DNA of 64,000 bases from Mycolicibacterium pulveris. Lineage in GTDB: Bacteria; Actinomycetota; Actinomycetes; Mycobacteriales; Mycobacteriaceae. The notes beneath the pieces were generated by a model. The model ran no database searches. It was not told where the DNA came from and worked only from the letters and a program-made list of their open reading frames with translations. A program made the position numbers and the translations under genes. This document shows, in pieces, positions 9,557 through 17,630 of the stretch. The DNA is taken from NCBI RefSeq assembly GCF_010725725.1, contig NZ_AP022599.1, forward strand, positions 496,001-560,000, read 5' to 3'. Each line of letters begins with the position of its first letter. Positions within the stretch are counted from its first letter, which is position 1.

Positions 9557-10594
9557 TCACTGACTCGGCTGGCCGCGCAGTTCCGCCAGCACCTCGGCGA
9601 CGGTGTCGTCCTCGATCGATCGGGGAAAGCCGACCAGCACACGATCGATCACTCCGTCGCACCGTTCCCGGATCGCCTTGGCCACCTCGCTGATCGGAGC
9701 GACGACGGCAAAGGTCTCCAGCACCTCGTCGTCGATCAGCGCGCCCATCGTGTCCCACTCCCCCTGCTGGCTCAGCCGGTGCAGTTCGGTGTGCAGGTCG
9801 TCCCAGCCGTGTAACGCAAGCACTTTGCGATAGGCCGGGGTTGAACCGTAGAAGGCGATCTGCTTGCGGGTGCCCACCGCATTCGCGGCGACCTCTGCGT
9901 CGTCGGCGCCGGTGACGACGAAAACCGGTGCGCTCACCTGGAAGTCGGCTCGGCTACGGCCGGAGCGCGCCATGCCACGCTGCAGCGCCGGAATGGTCAC
10001 CTCCTCGAAATAGCGCTTGGTGGTGAACGCGTGGGCCAGCACCCCGTCGGCGACCTCACCGCACATTTCGGTCATCGCTTCCCCGACGGCGGCGATGAAC
10101 ACCTTTGGGAAGGGGTAGGAGTGGGCCTCGGGAGTGAACATCGGCGTCATCAGCTTGTGGGTGTAGAAGTCGCCCTCGAACTGCAGCCTGGTGCCGTCGC
10201 GCCAGCATTCCCAGATCGCGTGCAGCGCCAGCACGAACTCCCTCATCCGCGCCACCGGTCGGCTCCACGGCATGCTGAACCGCTTCTCGATGTGCGCCTG
10301 CACCTGCGAGCCGAGCCCGAGCATGAGGCGGCCCTTCGAGTAGTCCTGCAGATCCCAGCCGACGTTGGCCACCGTCATCGGATTACGCGCGAACGCCACC
10401 GCGATGCTGGTACCGAGCTGGATCCGCGTCGTGTGTTCGGCGGCCAGCACCAGCGGAAGAAACGGGTCGTGATTGACTTCGGCTGTCCAGCAACAGTCAT
10501 ACCCACGTCGCTCGAGCGTGACGGCCGCGTTCGCGACGTCGGCCAGTCGGCTGGAAACGGCCCCGTCGACCGCGAGGTCGGCGCCATCACCCAT
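9557..10594 (-). CDS. LLM-class (F420-dependent) oxidoreductase
   Basis: A 345-residue luciferase-like TIM-barrel protein from ATG 10594. Features of the F420-using branch are RIQLGTSIAVAFARNPMT near residue 60, then GRLMLGLGSQ, and a C-terminal helical region. Such enzymes reduce or oxidise aldehydes, ketones or alcohols with coenzyme F420 in mycobacteria. It leads the LLM-P450 operon and is divergent from the carboxyltransferase gene, with the operator at 10607 between them. A distant paralogue is at 12233. Confidence 0.85.
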   Translation of the reverse strand: MGDGADLAVDGAVSSRLADVANAAVTLERRGYDCCWTAEVNHDPFLPLVLAAEHTTRIQLGTSIAVAFARNPMTVANVGWDLQDYSKGRLMLGLGSQVQAHIEKRFSMPWSRPVARMREFVLALHAIWECWRDGTRLQFEGDFYTHKLMTPMFTPEAHSYPFPKVFIAAVGEAMTEMCGEVADGVLAHAFTTKRYFEEVTIPALQRGMARSGRSRADFQVSAPVFVVTGADDAEVAANAVGTRKQIAFYGSTPAYRKVLALHGWDDLHTELHRLSQQGEWDTMGALIDDEVLETFAVVAPISEVAKAIRERCDGVIDRVLVGFPRSIEDDTVAEVLAELRGQPSQ

Positions 10595-10606
10595 GGTCGT
10601 AGACGC

Positions 10607-10625
10607 TACAGTAAGCAATTCAGTA
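10607..10625. promoter_or_regulatory. TetR-type operator (TACAGTAA-GCA-ATTCAGTA)
   Basis: 13 of 16 fixed positions match TACTGTAA-N3-TTACAGTA. It lies between divergent starts, 13 bases from the LLM gene and 54 from the carboxyltransferase gene, so one bound repressor could control both directions. Confidence 0.6.
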
Positions 10626-10679
10626 TGGTCAACGTGACCATCCCGGTGCGACGATCGCCGTGGACGACAGGAGTGGTGC

Positions 10680-12176
10680 ATGACCAAGGCTGACGACTGG
10701 GAAGACACGCTCGGCGAGCTTTCCCGGCGGCGTCAGAACGCGTACGCCATGGGCGGCACGGAACGACTCGCCAAACACCACGGCAAAGGCAAGCTCGACG
10801 CCCGCGCCCGGATCGACCATCTGGTCGACAAGGGCACCTTCCGCGAGTTCGGCACGCTGGTCGGCGGCGACATCGCAGCCGACGGCATCGTGGCCGGCTC
10901 CGGGCTGGTCGACGGCAAACCGGTGATGATCGGCGCCGAGGATTTCACGACGCTGGCCGGCAGCATCGGCCCCGGCGGAAACGCCAAGCGGTATCGGTTG
11001 GCGGAATTGGCGTTGCGCGACAAGGTGCCGCTGGTGATGCTGCTCGAGGGGGCGGGGTTCCGGCCCAGCGGGGAGCACTACGGTCGCACGCCGACCGACC
11101 TGATCGCCCAGGCGCAATGCTCCGGCAAGGTGCCGACGGTAGCCGGTCTGCTCGGGCCCTCCGCGGGCCACGGCGCGCTCGTCGCTCCCGTCTGCGACTG
11201 GACGATCATGAGCCAGCAGGGCGCGATCTTCACCGCGGGACCGCCCGTGGTGAAAGAGTCGACGGGCGAAGAGATCTCGAAGGAGGATCTGGGCGGGCCG
11301 ACGGTCGCGCTCGCCAGCGGTGTGATTCACAACTTCGCCGACGACGATGAAGCCGTGCTCGACGATATCCGGCGTTATCTGTCGTACTTCCCCGCCAGCG
11401 CCTGGTCGTATCCCGAGCCGCTGCCCGCCGACGAGGCGGCCGCGCCGCGGACCACCGACGAGCTGCTGGACATCGTGCCGCGCGGCAACCGCCGCGTCTA
11501 CGACATGCGCCGCGTCCTCGACGTGGTGTTCGACCGCCCGGACTGGTTCGAGGTGCAACCGAAGTTCGGGCCCGCGATCATCTGCGCGCTGGCGCATTTG
11601 GGCGGTCATCCGGTCGCGGTCGTGGCGAACCAGCCCCAGGTGCTCGCCGGCTCCATCGATGCGGATGCGGCGGACAAGGCGGCTCATTTCATCATGGTGG
11701 CCGACTCGTTCCACCTCCCGATCGTCTTCCTCGCCGACAACCCCGGGATGCTGCCCGGCAGCCGCTCGGAGAAGAGCGGGGTGCTGCGCAGCGGTGCCCG
11801 GATGTTCGCCGCGCAGACGGCCGCGACGACCATCAAGCTGCACGTCACGTTGCGCAAGGCCTACGGCTTCGGGTCGATGGTCATGTCGCTGTTGGGATTT
11901 GACAACCAGAGCGCGACCTTCGCCTATCCCGGCGCCACCATGGGGGCGATGAGCGCCGCCGCACTGAGCAAGGCCTCCCACGCCGCCGAAGACGTCGAGG
12001 CCCGGCTACGGAAGATGGAGGTCGAGGCGTCGTTCCGCTCAGCGAGCCACCTCGGCTTCGACGACCTGATTCATCCCGAGGAGACGCGCAACGCGCTGCT
12101 GTCGGCTCTGCAGCGGGCGGTCTACAGTCGTCAGGCCGCCCCGGAACCGGTGGCCCGCACGGTCATCACACCCTGA
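10680..12176 (+). CDS. Acyl-CoA carboxylase carboxyltransferase (beta) subunit-like
   Basis: A 498-residue carboxyltransferase of the AccD/PccB/MccB family with two crotonase-like halves. Recognisable are RARIDHLVDKGTF near residue 41, the oxyanion glycines of the first half (LGPSAGHGA) and AYGFGSMVM in the second. The subunit would transfer CO2 from biotin to an acyl-CoA. No biotin carboxylase or biotin carrier gene is found within this window, so a partner must come from elsewhere or the protein has another role. It is the only gene of its transcription unit and ends in a hairpin at 12182. Confidence 0.85.
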   Translation: MTKADDWEDTLGELSRRRQNAYAMGGTERLAKHHGKGKLDARARIDHLVDKGTFREFGTLVGGDIAADGIVAGSGLVDGKPVMIGAEDFTTLAGSIGPGGNAKRYRLAELALRDKVPLVMLLEGAGFRPSGEHYGRTPTDLIAQAQCSGKVPTVAGLLGPSAGHGALVAPVCDWTIMSQQGAIFTAGPPVVKESTGEEISKEDLGGPTVALASGVIHNFADDDEAVLDDIRRYLSYFPASAWSYPEPLPADEAAAPRTTDELLDIVPRGNRRVYDMRRVLDVVFDRPDWFEVQPKFGPAIICALAHLGGHPVAVVANQPQVLAGSIDADAADKAAHFIMVADSFHLPIVFLADNPGMLPGSRSEKSGVLRSGARMFAAQTAATTIKLHVTLRKAYGFGSMVMSLLGFDNQSATFAYPGATMGAMSAAALSKASHAAEDVEARLRKMEVEASFRSASHLGFDDLIHPEETRNALLSALQRAVYSRQAAPEPVARTVITP

Positions 12177-12181
12177 TCGGT

Positions 12182-12230
12182 GATTTGAGCGTAGTTTGTC
12201 ACGCTCAGCAAGACAAACTGCACCGAAATC
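12182..12230. repeat. 49-bp hairpin, family B copy 1 (convergent terminator)
   Basis: Arms 12182-12200 and 12212-12230 share GATTT and AGTTTGTC with four mismatches between. It lies between the stops of two converging genes and matches the hairpin at 46644 at about 39 of 49 bases. Confidence 0.65.
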
Positions 12231-12232
12231 CC

Positions 12233-13276
12233 TCACTGCGACGCGCGGTAGGCCGCGACGATCGGTTCGAGTTCGTCGGGTGTGGCCCCGTGCATGATGA
12301 CCGCATCGGCCCCGTAGTCGAACTCCTTGCGTACCCGGTCCACGCACTGTTGCGGTGACCCGGTCGCCGCGGGCTCGAGCCATTCGTCGGGGATCAGCGT
12401 CGCGATGTGCTCGATCTGCTCGGCGGATGCCTTGTGATCGATGCCGCCCGGAATGGACTGCACGACAGGATCGTCCCGGAAGCGCTGCAGCACAGCCGGA
12501 TCCCAGCCGTTGGTGCTGACCAGAAGATCGCCGTAGCCCTGCAGGTAGGTCGCCAGCCGTGCGACCGTCTTCTTCAGCCGTAGTTCCTCGGGCAGGTGGT
12601 CGCCGACCGTGGCGAAGCACGACCACACGCGCACGCTGTCCGGGTCACGCCCGGCCTGCTCGGCGGCGTCCTTGACCGTCTTGACCGCGCGCTGCAGCGT
12701 CTCCGGCGTGAAGTAGGTGTGCAGGATCACGTCGTCGAACGCCCGCCCGCCCAGCGCCAGCGTCTGCGGGCCGAACGCCACGATCGCCAGGCGGATGTCC
12801 TCGCGAAAGTCCGGGTCGAGAAACAGCACCTGGTACTTGCCGATCGGTCCGTCGTGGTTGAAGATCACCTCGCCGTTCCAGAGCCGACGCATGACCTGGG
12901 CGAAGTCCTCCATCTGCGCGGTCGTCACCGACGGGATGCCGAACGCCGCGTACATCGCCGCCACCCCGCGGCCGATGCCCAACGTGAACCGTCCTTTCGA
13001 CAGCCGATGCATTGTGGTCGCCCACGAGCCGGTGATCAGCGGGTGGCGCGTGTTGTGATTCGTTGCGGCCGTGGCGATCCGCATGCGCGACGTGACCGCG
13101 CAGGCCGCGCCGACGAGCGACGAGGCTTCCTTGACGTTCCACCGTTCGGAGATGAACGCTGTGCCGAACCCGAGTTCCTCGCCGCGGCGAGCCTCGTCCA
13201 TCAGCGTGGCCGGGCCCTCACCCCCCGCACCCGCCAACAGGTAGTAACCCAGTTCGTCGAGGATTCGATCGGTCAC
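12233..13276 (-). CDS. LLM-class (F420-dependent) oxidoreductase
   Basis: A 347-residue luciferase-like protein starting at GTG 13276. It carries SRMRIATAATNHNTRHP, GRFTLGIGRG and a C-terminal PDEWLEPAATGSPQQCVDRV segment typical of mycobacterial F420-dependent enzymes. It is last in a five-gene operon in which each start overlaps the previous stop by four bases (here GTGA with the SnoaL gene). A redox step on a ketone or aldehyde made by the operon's monooxygenase is a reasonable guess. It shares fold but little sequence with the LLM protein at 9557. Confidence 0.85.
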   Translation of the reverse strand: MTDRILDELGYYLLAGAGGEGPATLMDEARRGEELGFGTAFISERWNVKEASSLVGAACAVTSRMRIATAATNHNTRHPLITGSWATTMHRLSKGRFTLGIGRGVAAMYAAFGIPSVTTAQMEDFAQVMRRLWNGEVIFNHDGPIGKYQVLFLDPDFREDIRLAIVAFGPQTLALGGRAFDDVILHTYFTPETLQRAVKTVKDAAEQAGRDPDSVRVWSCFATVGDHLPEELRLKKTVARLATYLQGYGDLLVSTNGWDPAVLQRFRDDPVVQSIPGGIDHKASAEQIEHIATLIPDEWLEPAATGSPQQCVDRVRKEFDYGADAVIMHGATPDELEPIVAAYRASQ

Positions 13277-13650
13277 GCCCAGACTCCTTGCTTGTAGCCA
13301 CAGTTCCACACCTCGACGATCCTGCCGTCGACCACCCGAAAGACTTCCATACTGCCGATCGTCGTCTCCGTCCCGTCCTTCATCTTGATCGGCGACTGGT
13401 AGACGATCGCGACATGTTCCCCGTCGTCGCCGGCCATTACGAGGTTCAGGTCGAACCGGATGCTTTCCGCCGCCTCCCACATGTCGACCACCCGGCGCAC
13501 CGCCTGTTCATGGGTCAGGACGTGCGCCGGCTCACCGACCTCGTGACGAATCACCGTCTCGCCCAGCAGTTCGTCGGCCAGCGCGAAATCCGCCTTGTTC
13601 CAGGCCACCAGGTTGTACAACTCCACCACCTCACGGGCGGACCGGCTCAC
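13273..13650 (-). CDS. SnoaL-like / nuclear transport factor 2 fold protein
   Basis: A 125-residue cone-shaped alpha+beta barrel protein starting at GTG 13650. The N-terminal helix VVELYNLVAWNKAD and the C-terminal EVFRVVDGRIVEVW strand are the usual SnoaL landmarks. Members are isomerases, hydratases or ligand binders for polycyclic or steroid-like molecules, and some have no known activity. Four-base overlaps on both sides (GTGA at each junction) fix it in the monooxygenase operon. Confidence 0.75.
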   Translation of the reverse strand: MSRSAREVVELYNLVAWNKADFALADELLGETVIRHEVGEPAHVLTHEQAVRRVVDMWEAAESIRFDLNLVMAGDDGEHVAIVYQSPIKMKDGTETTIGSMEVFRVVDGRIVEVWNCGYKQGVWA

Positions 13651-14714
13651 GAGAATACCTCCAGGGCATCGATCGACTCGATCGCGGCGACCGCCCGATC
13701 GGTGAGCGTCAGGCACAAGCGCCGGGAGCGCTCCGGCAGCGCGTCCCATCCGTTGAGCGTGATGACGGGCAGCACCATCAGGTAGACCGCCGCGAAGCGA
13801 TAGTGCCGCCACGCCTCGTCGAATCCGTAGTCGACGGTTCCGTGCGCGGCCATGTGGTCGAGGTACTCACGCAACAGTGCCTCGTCGTGGCCCTGCCGGA
13901 CCGCGGCCGGCAGACCCTGGGTGACGAGGTATGCCACGTCGGCGGCGCCGACACCGCGCGCGGTGAACTGGAAATCCACCACCTTCATCCGGTCGCCGGA
14001 GAAGAAGAGGTTGTCGGCTCGGATGTCGCCGTGCAGCAACATGTCCCGTTCTGTGAGCACGGGCAACGCAGCGGCCGCGCCTTCGGCGAAATGTTCGGCG
14101 AACTCGGCCACCGCGGGTGGCACGTTCTCCGAGGTATGCGCGAGGTAGATCTCCCAGCCGGACCCGAACGCGGGTAACAGCAGGTCGCGCGCGATCGGGG
14201 TGTCGATGCTCGGAAACTGCGGCAGCGCAGAGCATTCGGGTGACCACGCATGCAGGCCCGCCAGTTGTTCGATGCAGGTGCGGGCGCGGCCCATCGTCAA
14301 CCCCGCCAAGTGATCGGCGTTGTCCCAGTCGGAGAGGTCCTCGAGTAAGAGCACGAAATCGGCTCCGTCAGCAGCCATCCGGGCGGCATACACCCGTGGC
14401 GTGTCCATCGGAGCGCGACCGGCCACCTCCCGGTAGAAGCACAGCTCGCGTCGATATCCACCCAGCAGTTCCATCGCGCCGCGCGCCTCCGACACCGCGG
14501 GAAGCTTCGCGATCACGGTCGGCGGCACCCCGGCACCGGTCAGGTGCAGCCGGTACAGCAGCGACGAGAAGCCGCTGTCCATCGCGATCTGCTCGGCGCG
14601 GACCTCGTCGACGGTTGCCGAGTCGATCCCCGCGTCGACGCGAAACGCCTCGGTCAACCAGCCCGCGTCAACGTCGCCGATGCCACCCGGCATCGCGGCT
14701 GTACTCGCCGTCAT
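13647..14714 (-). CDS. Phosphotransferase, aminoglycoside/ecdysteroid-kinase-like fold
   Basis: A 355-residue kinase-fold protein. The catalytic loop HGDIRADN is at residues 228-235 and the Mg-binding VVDF Asp at 247; the ATP-contact LLLEDLSD lies at 122-129. The LEDL pattern followed by a tryptophan/histidine-containing helix is shared with CHK/EcKinase-like members, which phosphorylate small hydroxylated molecules including ecdysteroids and choline. It overlaps its neighbours by four bases on each side (GTGA and ATGA). In a monooxygenase operon it may phosphorylate a hydroxylated intermediate; that is inference. Confidence 0.8.
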   Translation of the reverse strand: MTASTAAMPGGIGDVDAGWLTEAFRVDAGIDSATVDEVRAEQIAMDSGFSSLLYRLHLTGAGVPPTVIAKLPAVSEARGAMELLGGYRRELCFYREVAGRAPMDTPRVYAARMAADGADFVLLLEDLSDWDNADHLAGLTMGRARTCIEQLAGLHAWSPECSALPQFPSIDTPIARDLLLPAFGSGWEIYLAHTSENVPPAVAEFAEHFAEGAAAALPVLTERDMLLHGDIRADNLFFSGDRMKVVDFQFTARGVGAADVAYLVTQGLPAAVRQGHDEALLREYLDHMAAHGTVDYGFDEAWRHYRFAAVYLMVLPVITLNGWDALPERSRRLCLTLTDRAVAAIESIDALEVFS

Positions 14715-15826
14715 CGCACAGGCTTTCCGCCGACCACTGTCAGCAGCCGTTCCGACGCGTGCTGCACACCGGCCGCGAACAGGTGGCCGACATGGCTGCC
14801 CCGATGCCAGTACAGTTCGCCGCCCCACCGCTCGTGCAGCCGCTCGGCCGGGTCCCGTCGCGCCATCTGGTCGTGCCACGCCCCGACGATCAGCCGGCGC
14901 GCGGGCGGCGGCGAGGGTTCGACGGTCTGGTAGTCGACCACCGACATCACCCGCTCGACAGGTTCCGAGCGCAGCAAGGCGATCGTGTCGCGCACCGACG
15001 GGCCCCACCGGCCCAGGTGCGCGGCGATCATCTCGTTGAGCCCGAAGATCGGTGTGTAGACGGCGACGGCGTCGACCTGTTCCAGATGGGCGACCAGGCC
15101 CGCCACCGGACTGCCCATCGAAACCCCCGACACCGCAACGGTACTCGCCTGCGGTCGTAGCCACCGAAGCACCGCCCGCACTTCGGACACCACCCGGATC
15201 ATGCCCGCCAGGTTGTTCAGCGGGTCCATGTTCGGATACGTCGGCCACCGGTCACGCCGAACCCCACAGCCGGGCTGTACCGGCAACGCGATGTTGTAGC
15301 CCAGTCGCTCCTGCAGCCGGCGGGCCCGGGAGAACACCAGGTCGATCGGCTGCCCCTGGCCGGCCCCGTGCACCCACACCAGCCATGGTCGCGCCTCGTC
15401 GCCGCTTCGGCACAGATGGACCACCGCGGTGGCCGGGCCGCCGAACCCCTCGGCGGCCAGCGAGGCGGGCAGGTGCGGATCGTGCTCGAAGCTCACCTGC
15501 TCGTAGCGGGACCGGCCGAACCGTCGTCGCCGGATCGTCGTCGGCCGCAGCTCATCCGGTTCGACGTGCACGCCGGCCATGCCCAAGGCGGTGAGCTCGT
15601 CTGCCGCGGCGGCGCAGGACTCGACGGTGCGTTCCTGCCTCGGCGGGGGCGCGGTGAGCGTCATTCCCGACAAGGCCAGCTCGTCGAGCATCACCTCGCC
15701 GAACTGGCGGACACCGTTCAGCGACAACGGGTTCCATTCACCGTTCGAGCTGACAGCCGCGTGTGCCCGCGGCAGCACCCCCGCGAAGTCCCTGCCGATG
15801 CGGTACGCGCGCTCGGTGGCCTTCAT
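14711..15826 (-). CDS. Alpha/beta hydrolase
   Basis: A 371-residue hydrolase with an N-terminal cap-like extension of about 140 residues. The core begins at WLVWVHGAGQG (oxyanion strand) and the nucleophile elbow is GVSMG with Ser236; a late HVGHLF supplies the likely catalytic His. It starts at ATG 15826, overlapping the stop of the monooxygenase gene by ATGA. Coupled directly behind a Baeyer-Villiger-type enzyme, it is a good candidate for opening an ester or lactone product. Confidence 0.8.
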   Translation of the reverse strand: MKATERAYRIGRDFAGVLPRAHAAVSSNGEWNPLSLNGVRQFGEVMLDELALSGMTLTAPPPRQERTVESCAAAADELTALGMAGVHVEPDELRPTTIRRRRFGRSRYEQVSFEHDPHLPASLAAEGFGGPATAVVHLCRSGDEARPWLVWVHGAGQGQPIDLVFSRARRLQERLGYNIALPVQPGCGVRRDRWPTYPNMDPLNNLAGMIRVVSEVRAVLRWLRPQASTVAVSGVSMGSPVAGLVAHLEQVDAVAVYTPIFGLNEMIAAHLGRWGPSVRDTIALLRSEPVERVMSVVDYQTVEPSPPPARRLIVGAWHDQMARRDPAERLHERWGGELYWHRGSHVGHLFAAGVQHASERLLTVVGGKPVR

Positions 15827-17448
15827 GAAAGCTTGAACCCGGTGTAACCGGCGGCTGCGATCTCGTCGCAGCGCCGCCGGTACTCCGGAATCCCGGCCGT
15901 GTAGCCCATGTACATCCGCTTCTTGCCGGGCACGTTGCCGCCGTTGTACCACGAGTTGCATGACGGATGCACCAGCACCGTCGGCGCCACGAGTTCACTG
16001 GTGTGCTCGATCCACTCGCGTTGCGCGTCGGGCAGCGCTTCGATCGTGCGGTACTCGTGATCGCGCAGATAGGTGATGCAGTCGCCGATCCACTCCACAT
16101 GTTGTTCCAAAGCTGCGACGAAGTTCGTTGCGGCCGAGGGGCTTCCCGGAGCCTGCACGATGAACAGGTTGGGGAACCCGGCAACCGCCAGCCCCAGATA
16201 GGTGAAAGGGCCCTCGGTCTCCCAGAACTTCGCCAGCGACAGCCCGTCGCGGCCACGGATGTCGATGCGGGTCAGGGCACCGGTCATCGCGTCGAACCCG
16301 GTGGCGTAGATGATCACGTCGAGATCGTGATGGTCGTGTTCGGTGCGGATACCCCCCGGCGTGATCTCGACGAGCGGGTTCTTGCGCAGATCGACCAGCG
16401 TCACGTTGTCGCGGTTGAATGTCTCGTAGTAGCCCTGGTCGATGATCGGCCGCTTGCACCCGAACGGATGGCTGGGCGTCAACGCGGCGGCGGTCTCCGG
16501 ATCCGTCACGATGCGCGCGATGGCCTCGCCGTAGAGTTCGGCGGCCATCTTGTTGGCCTCGATGTCGAAGAACACGTCGCCCCAGCCGAGCGCGCCCATG
16601 ACACCGTGTTCTTCGACGGCGCGAAGCTTCTCCTCGCGCGACGCCGATTTGATCGGTGGCTTGGTCATCATCTCGAACATCACCGAGAAGGCGCTCAGGC
16701 GTGCGGCGCCCACGGGATGTTCGCGCTGCGCCGCGCGGATCTCGGCGTAGTTGGCCTTCAACTCGTCGAGTTCCCCGGGCTCGAAAGCCCGGACGGTCCA
16801 CGGCAGCGTGTAAGCCGGTGAGCGCTGGAACACGTGCAGCTCCTCGACCTGCGGCGCCACCACCGGAATCAGTTGCACGCCGGTCGATCCCGTGCCGATC
16901 ACGCCGACCCGCTTGCCGGCCAAATCGACATGCCCCTTCGGCCAGCTGCCGGTGAAAAGCGACATGCCGGCAAACGAGTCCATACCCGGGAAGTCCGGGT
17001 CCAGCGGCACGGACAGGATGCCGGATGCGGCCACGACGTATCGCGCCACGAGAGTCTGGCCCGTCTGCGTCTGGACGGTCCATACGGCGGCATCGTCGTC
17101 GAACCGCATGGCGACAACCTGGGTGTTGAACTCGATGTCGCGCCGAAGGTCGAGCCGGTCGGCGACGAAGTTCAGATAGGCCTCGATCTCGGGCTGGGCG
17201 GGCATCGTCTCGGTCCACACCCATTCCTGCTGGATCTCTTCGGAGAAGCTGTAGGAGTACTCGATGCTCTCGATGTCGCAACGGGCGCCTGGATACCGGT
17301 TGAACAGCCAAGTGCCACCGACGTTCTCGGCCTTCTCCAACACGATCGTCCGAACTCCCAGCTCGCGCAGCCGATGCAGGGCGTACAGGCCGGAGAATCC
17401 CGCACCGATGACGATCGCGTCGTACTCGACCGAATTGGATGTGGTCAC
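15823..17448 (-). CDS. Flavin-containing monooxygenase, Baeyer-Villiger-like
   Basis: A 541-residue two-Rossmann flavoprotein: FAD site GAGFSG at residues 15-20, GGTWLFNRYPGARCD at 44-58, NADPH site GTGSTG at 185-190, and late ATGFDAMTG. Length and GGTW...RYPG...CD are those of type I Baeyer-Villiger monooxygenases, which insert oxygen next to a ketone. The BVMO fingerprint FxGxxxHxxxWP is present at 159-170 but its histidine is Phe165. It leads the five-gene operon 12233-17448, whose promoter region holds a perfect operator at 17480. Confidence 0.88.
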   Translation of the reverse strand: MTTSNSVEYDAIVIGAGFSGLYALHRLRELGVRTIVLEKAENVGGTWLFNRYPGARCDIESIEYSYSFSEEIQQEWVWTETMPAQPEIEAYLNFVADRLDLRRDIEFNTQVVAMRFDDDAAVWTVQTQTGQTLVARYVVAASGILSVPLDPDFPGMDSFAGMSLFTGSWPKGHVDLAGKRVGVIGTGSTGVQLIPVVAPQVEELHVFQRSPAYTLPWTVRAFEPGELDELKANYAEIRAAQREHPVGAARLSAFSVMFEMMTKPPIKSASREEKLRAVEEHGVMGALGWGDVFFDIEANKMAAELYGEAIARIVTDPETAAALTPSHPFGCKRPIIDQGYYETFNRDNVTLVDLRKNPLVEITPGGIRTEHDHHDLDVIIYATGFDAMTGALTRIDIRGRDGLSLAKFWETEGPFTYLGLAVAGFPNLFIVQAPGSPSAATNFVAALEQHVEWIGDCITYLRDHEYRTIEALPDAQREWIEHTSELVAPTVLVHPSCNSWYNGGNVPGKKRMYMGYTAGIPEYRRRCDEIAAAGYTGFKLS

Positions 17449-17479
17449 TGAGATGGCACCTCACGTCGCGCAGCAGAGT

Positions 17480-17498
17480 TACTGTAACTATTACAGTA
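17480..17498. promoter_or_regulatory. TetR-type operator, perfect (TACTGTAA-CTA-TTACAGTA)
   Basis: Eight-base arms pair without mismatch around a 3-base spacer. It lies 32 bases upstream of the monooxygenase start and 133 bases upstream of the divergent Rieske gene. One of the two perfect sites in the window. Confidence 0.8.
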
Positions 17499-17583
17499 TT
17501 AGCACTGAGTCGGCTGGTAAATCGCGTAAATCAGGATCGCGGGAACAGATCGGGCAGCACCCCGCTGGTGTTGCCGAAAGGTA

Positions 17584-17591
17584 TACAGTAA
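17584..17591 (+). promoter_or_regulatory. Operator half-site (TACAGTAA) before the Rieske operon
   Basis: One arm of the operator is recognisable (7 of 8), followed by GCT as at 21176, but the second arm is not conserved. It lies 40 bases upstream of the Rieske start and may be a remnant or a weak second contact beside the perfect site at 17480. Confidence 0.3.
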
Positions 17592-17630
17592 GCTTCTCCA
17601 ATAACTTTTCCTGGGACAGGAGGCGCTCGC

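Noticed and set aside
10629..11981. Long minus-strand frame of 450 codons
   Set aside because: It mirrors the carboxyltransferase gene and its translation is arginine-, glycine- and histidine-rich without any domain, as usual for high-GC shadows.
17463..17630. KstR-type steroid operator in the Rieske/BVMO promoter
   Set aside because: The palindrome there is TACTGTAA-N3-TTACAGTA; I do not see the AAC-N-GTT core of KstR sites or the CTTGC arms of KstR2 in this gap.
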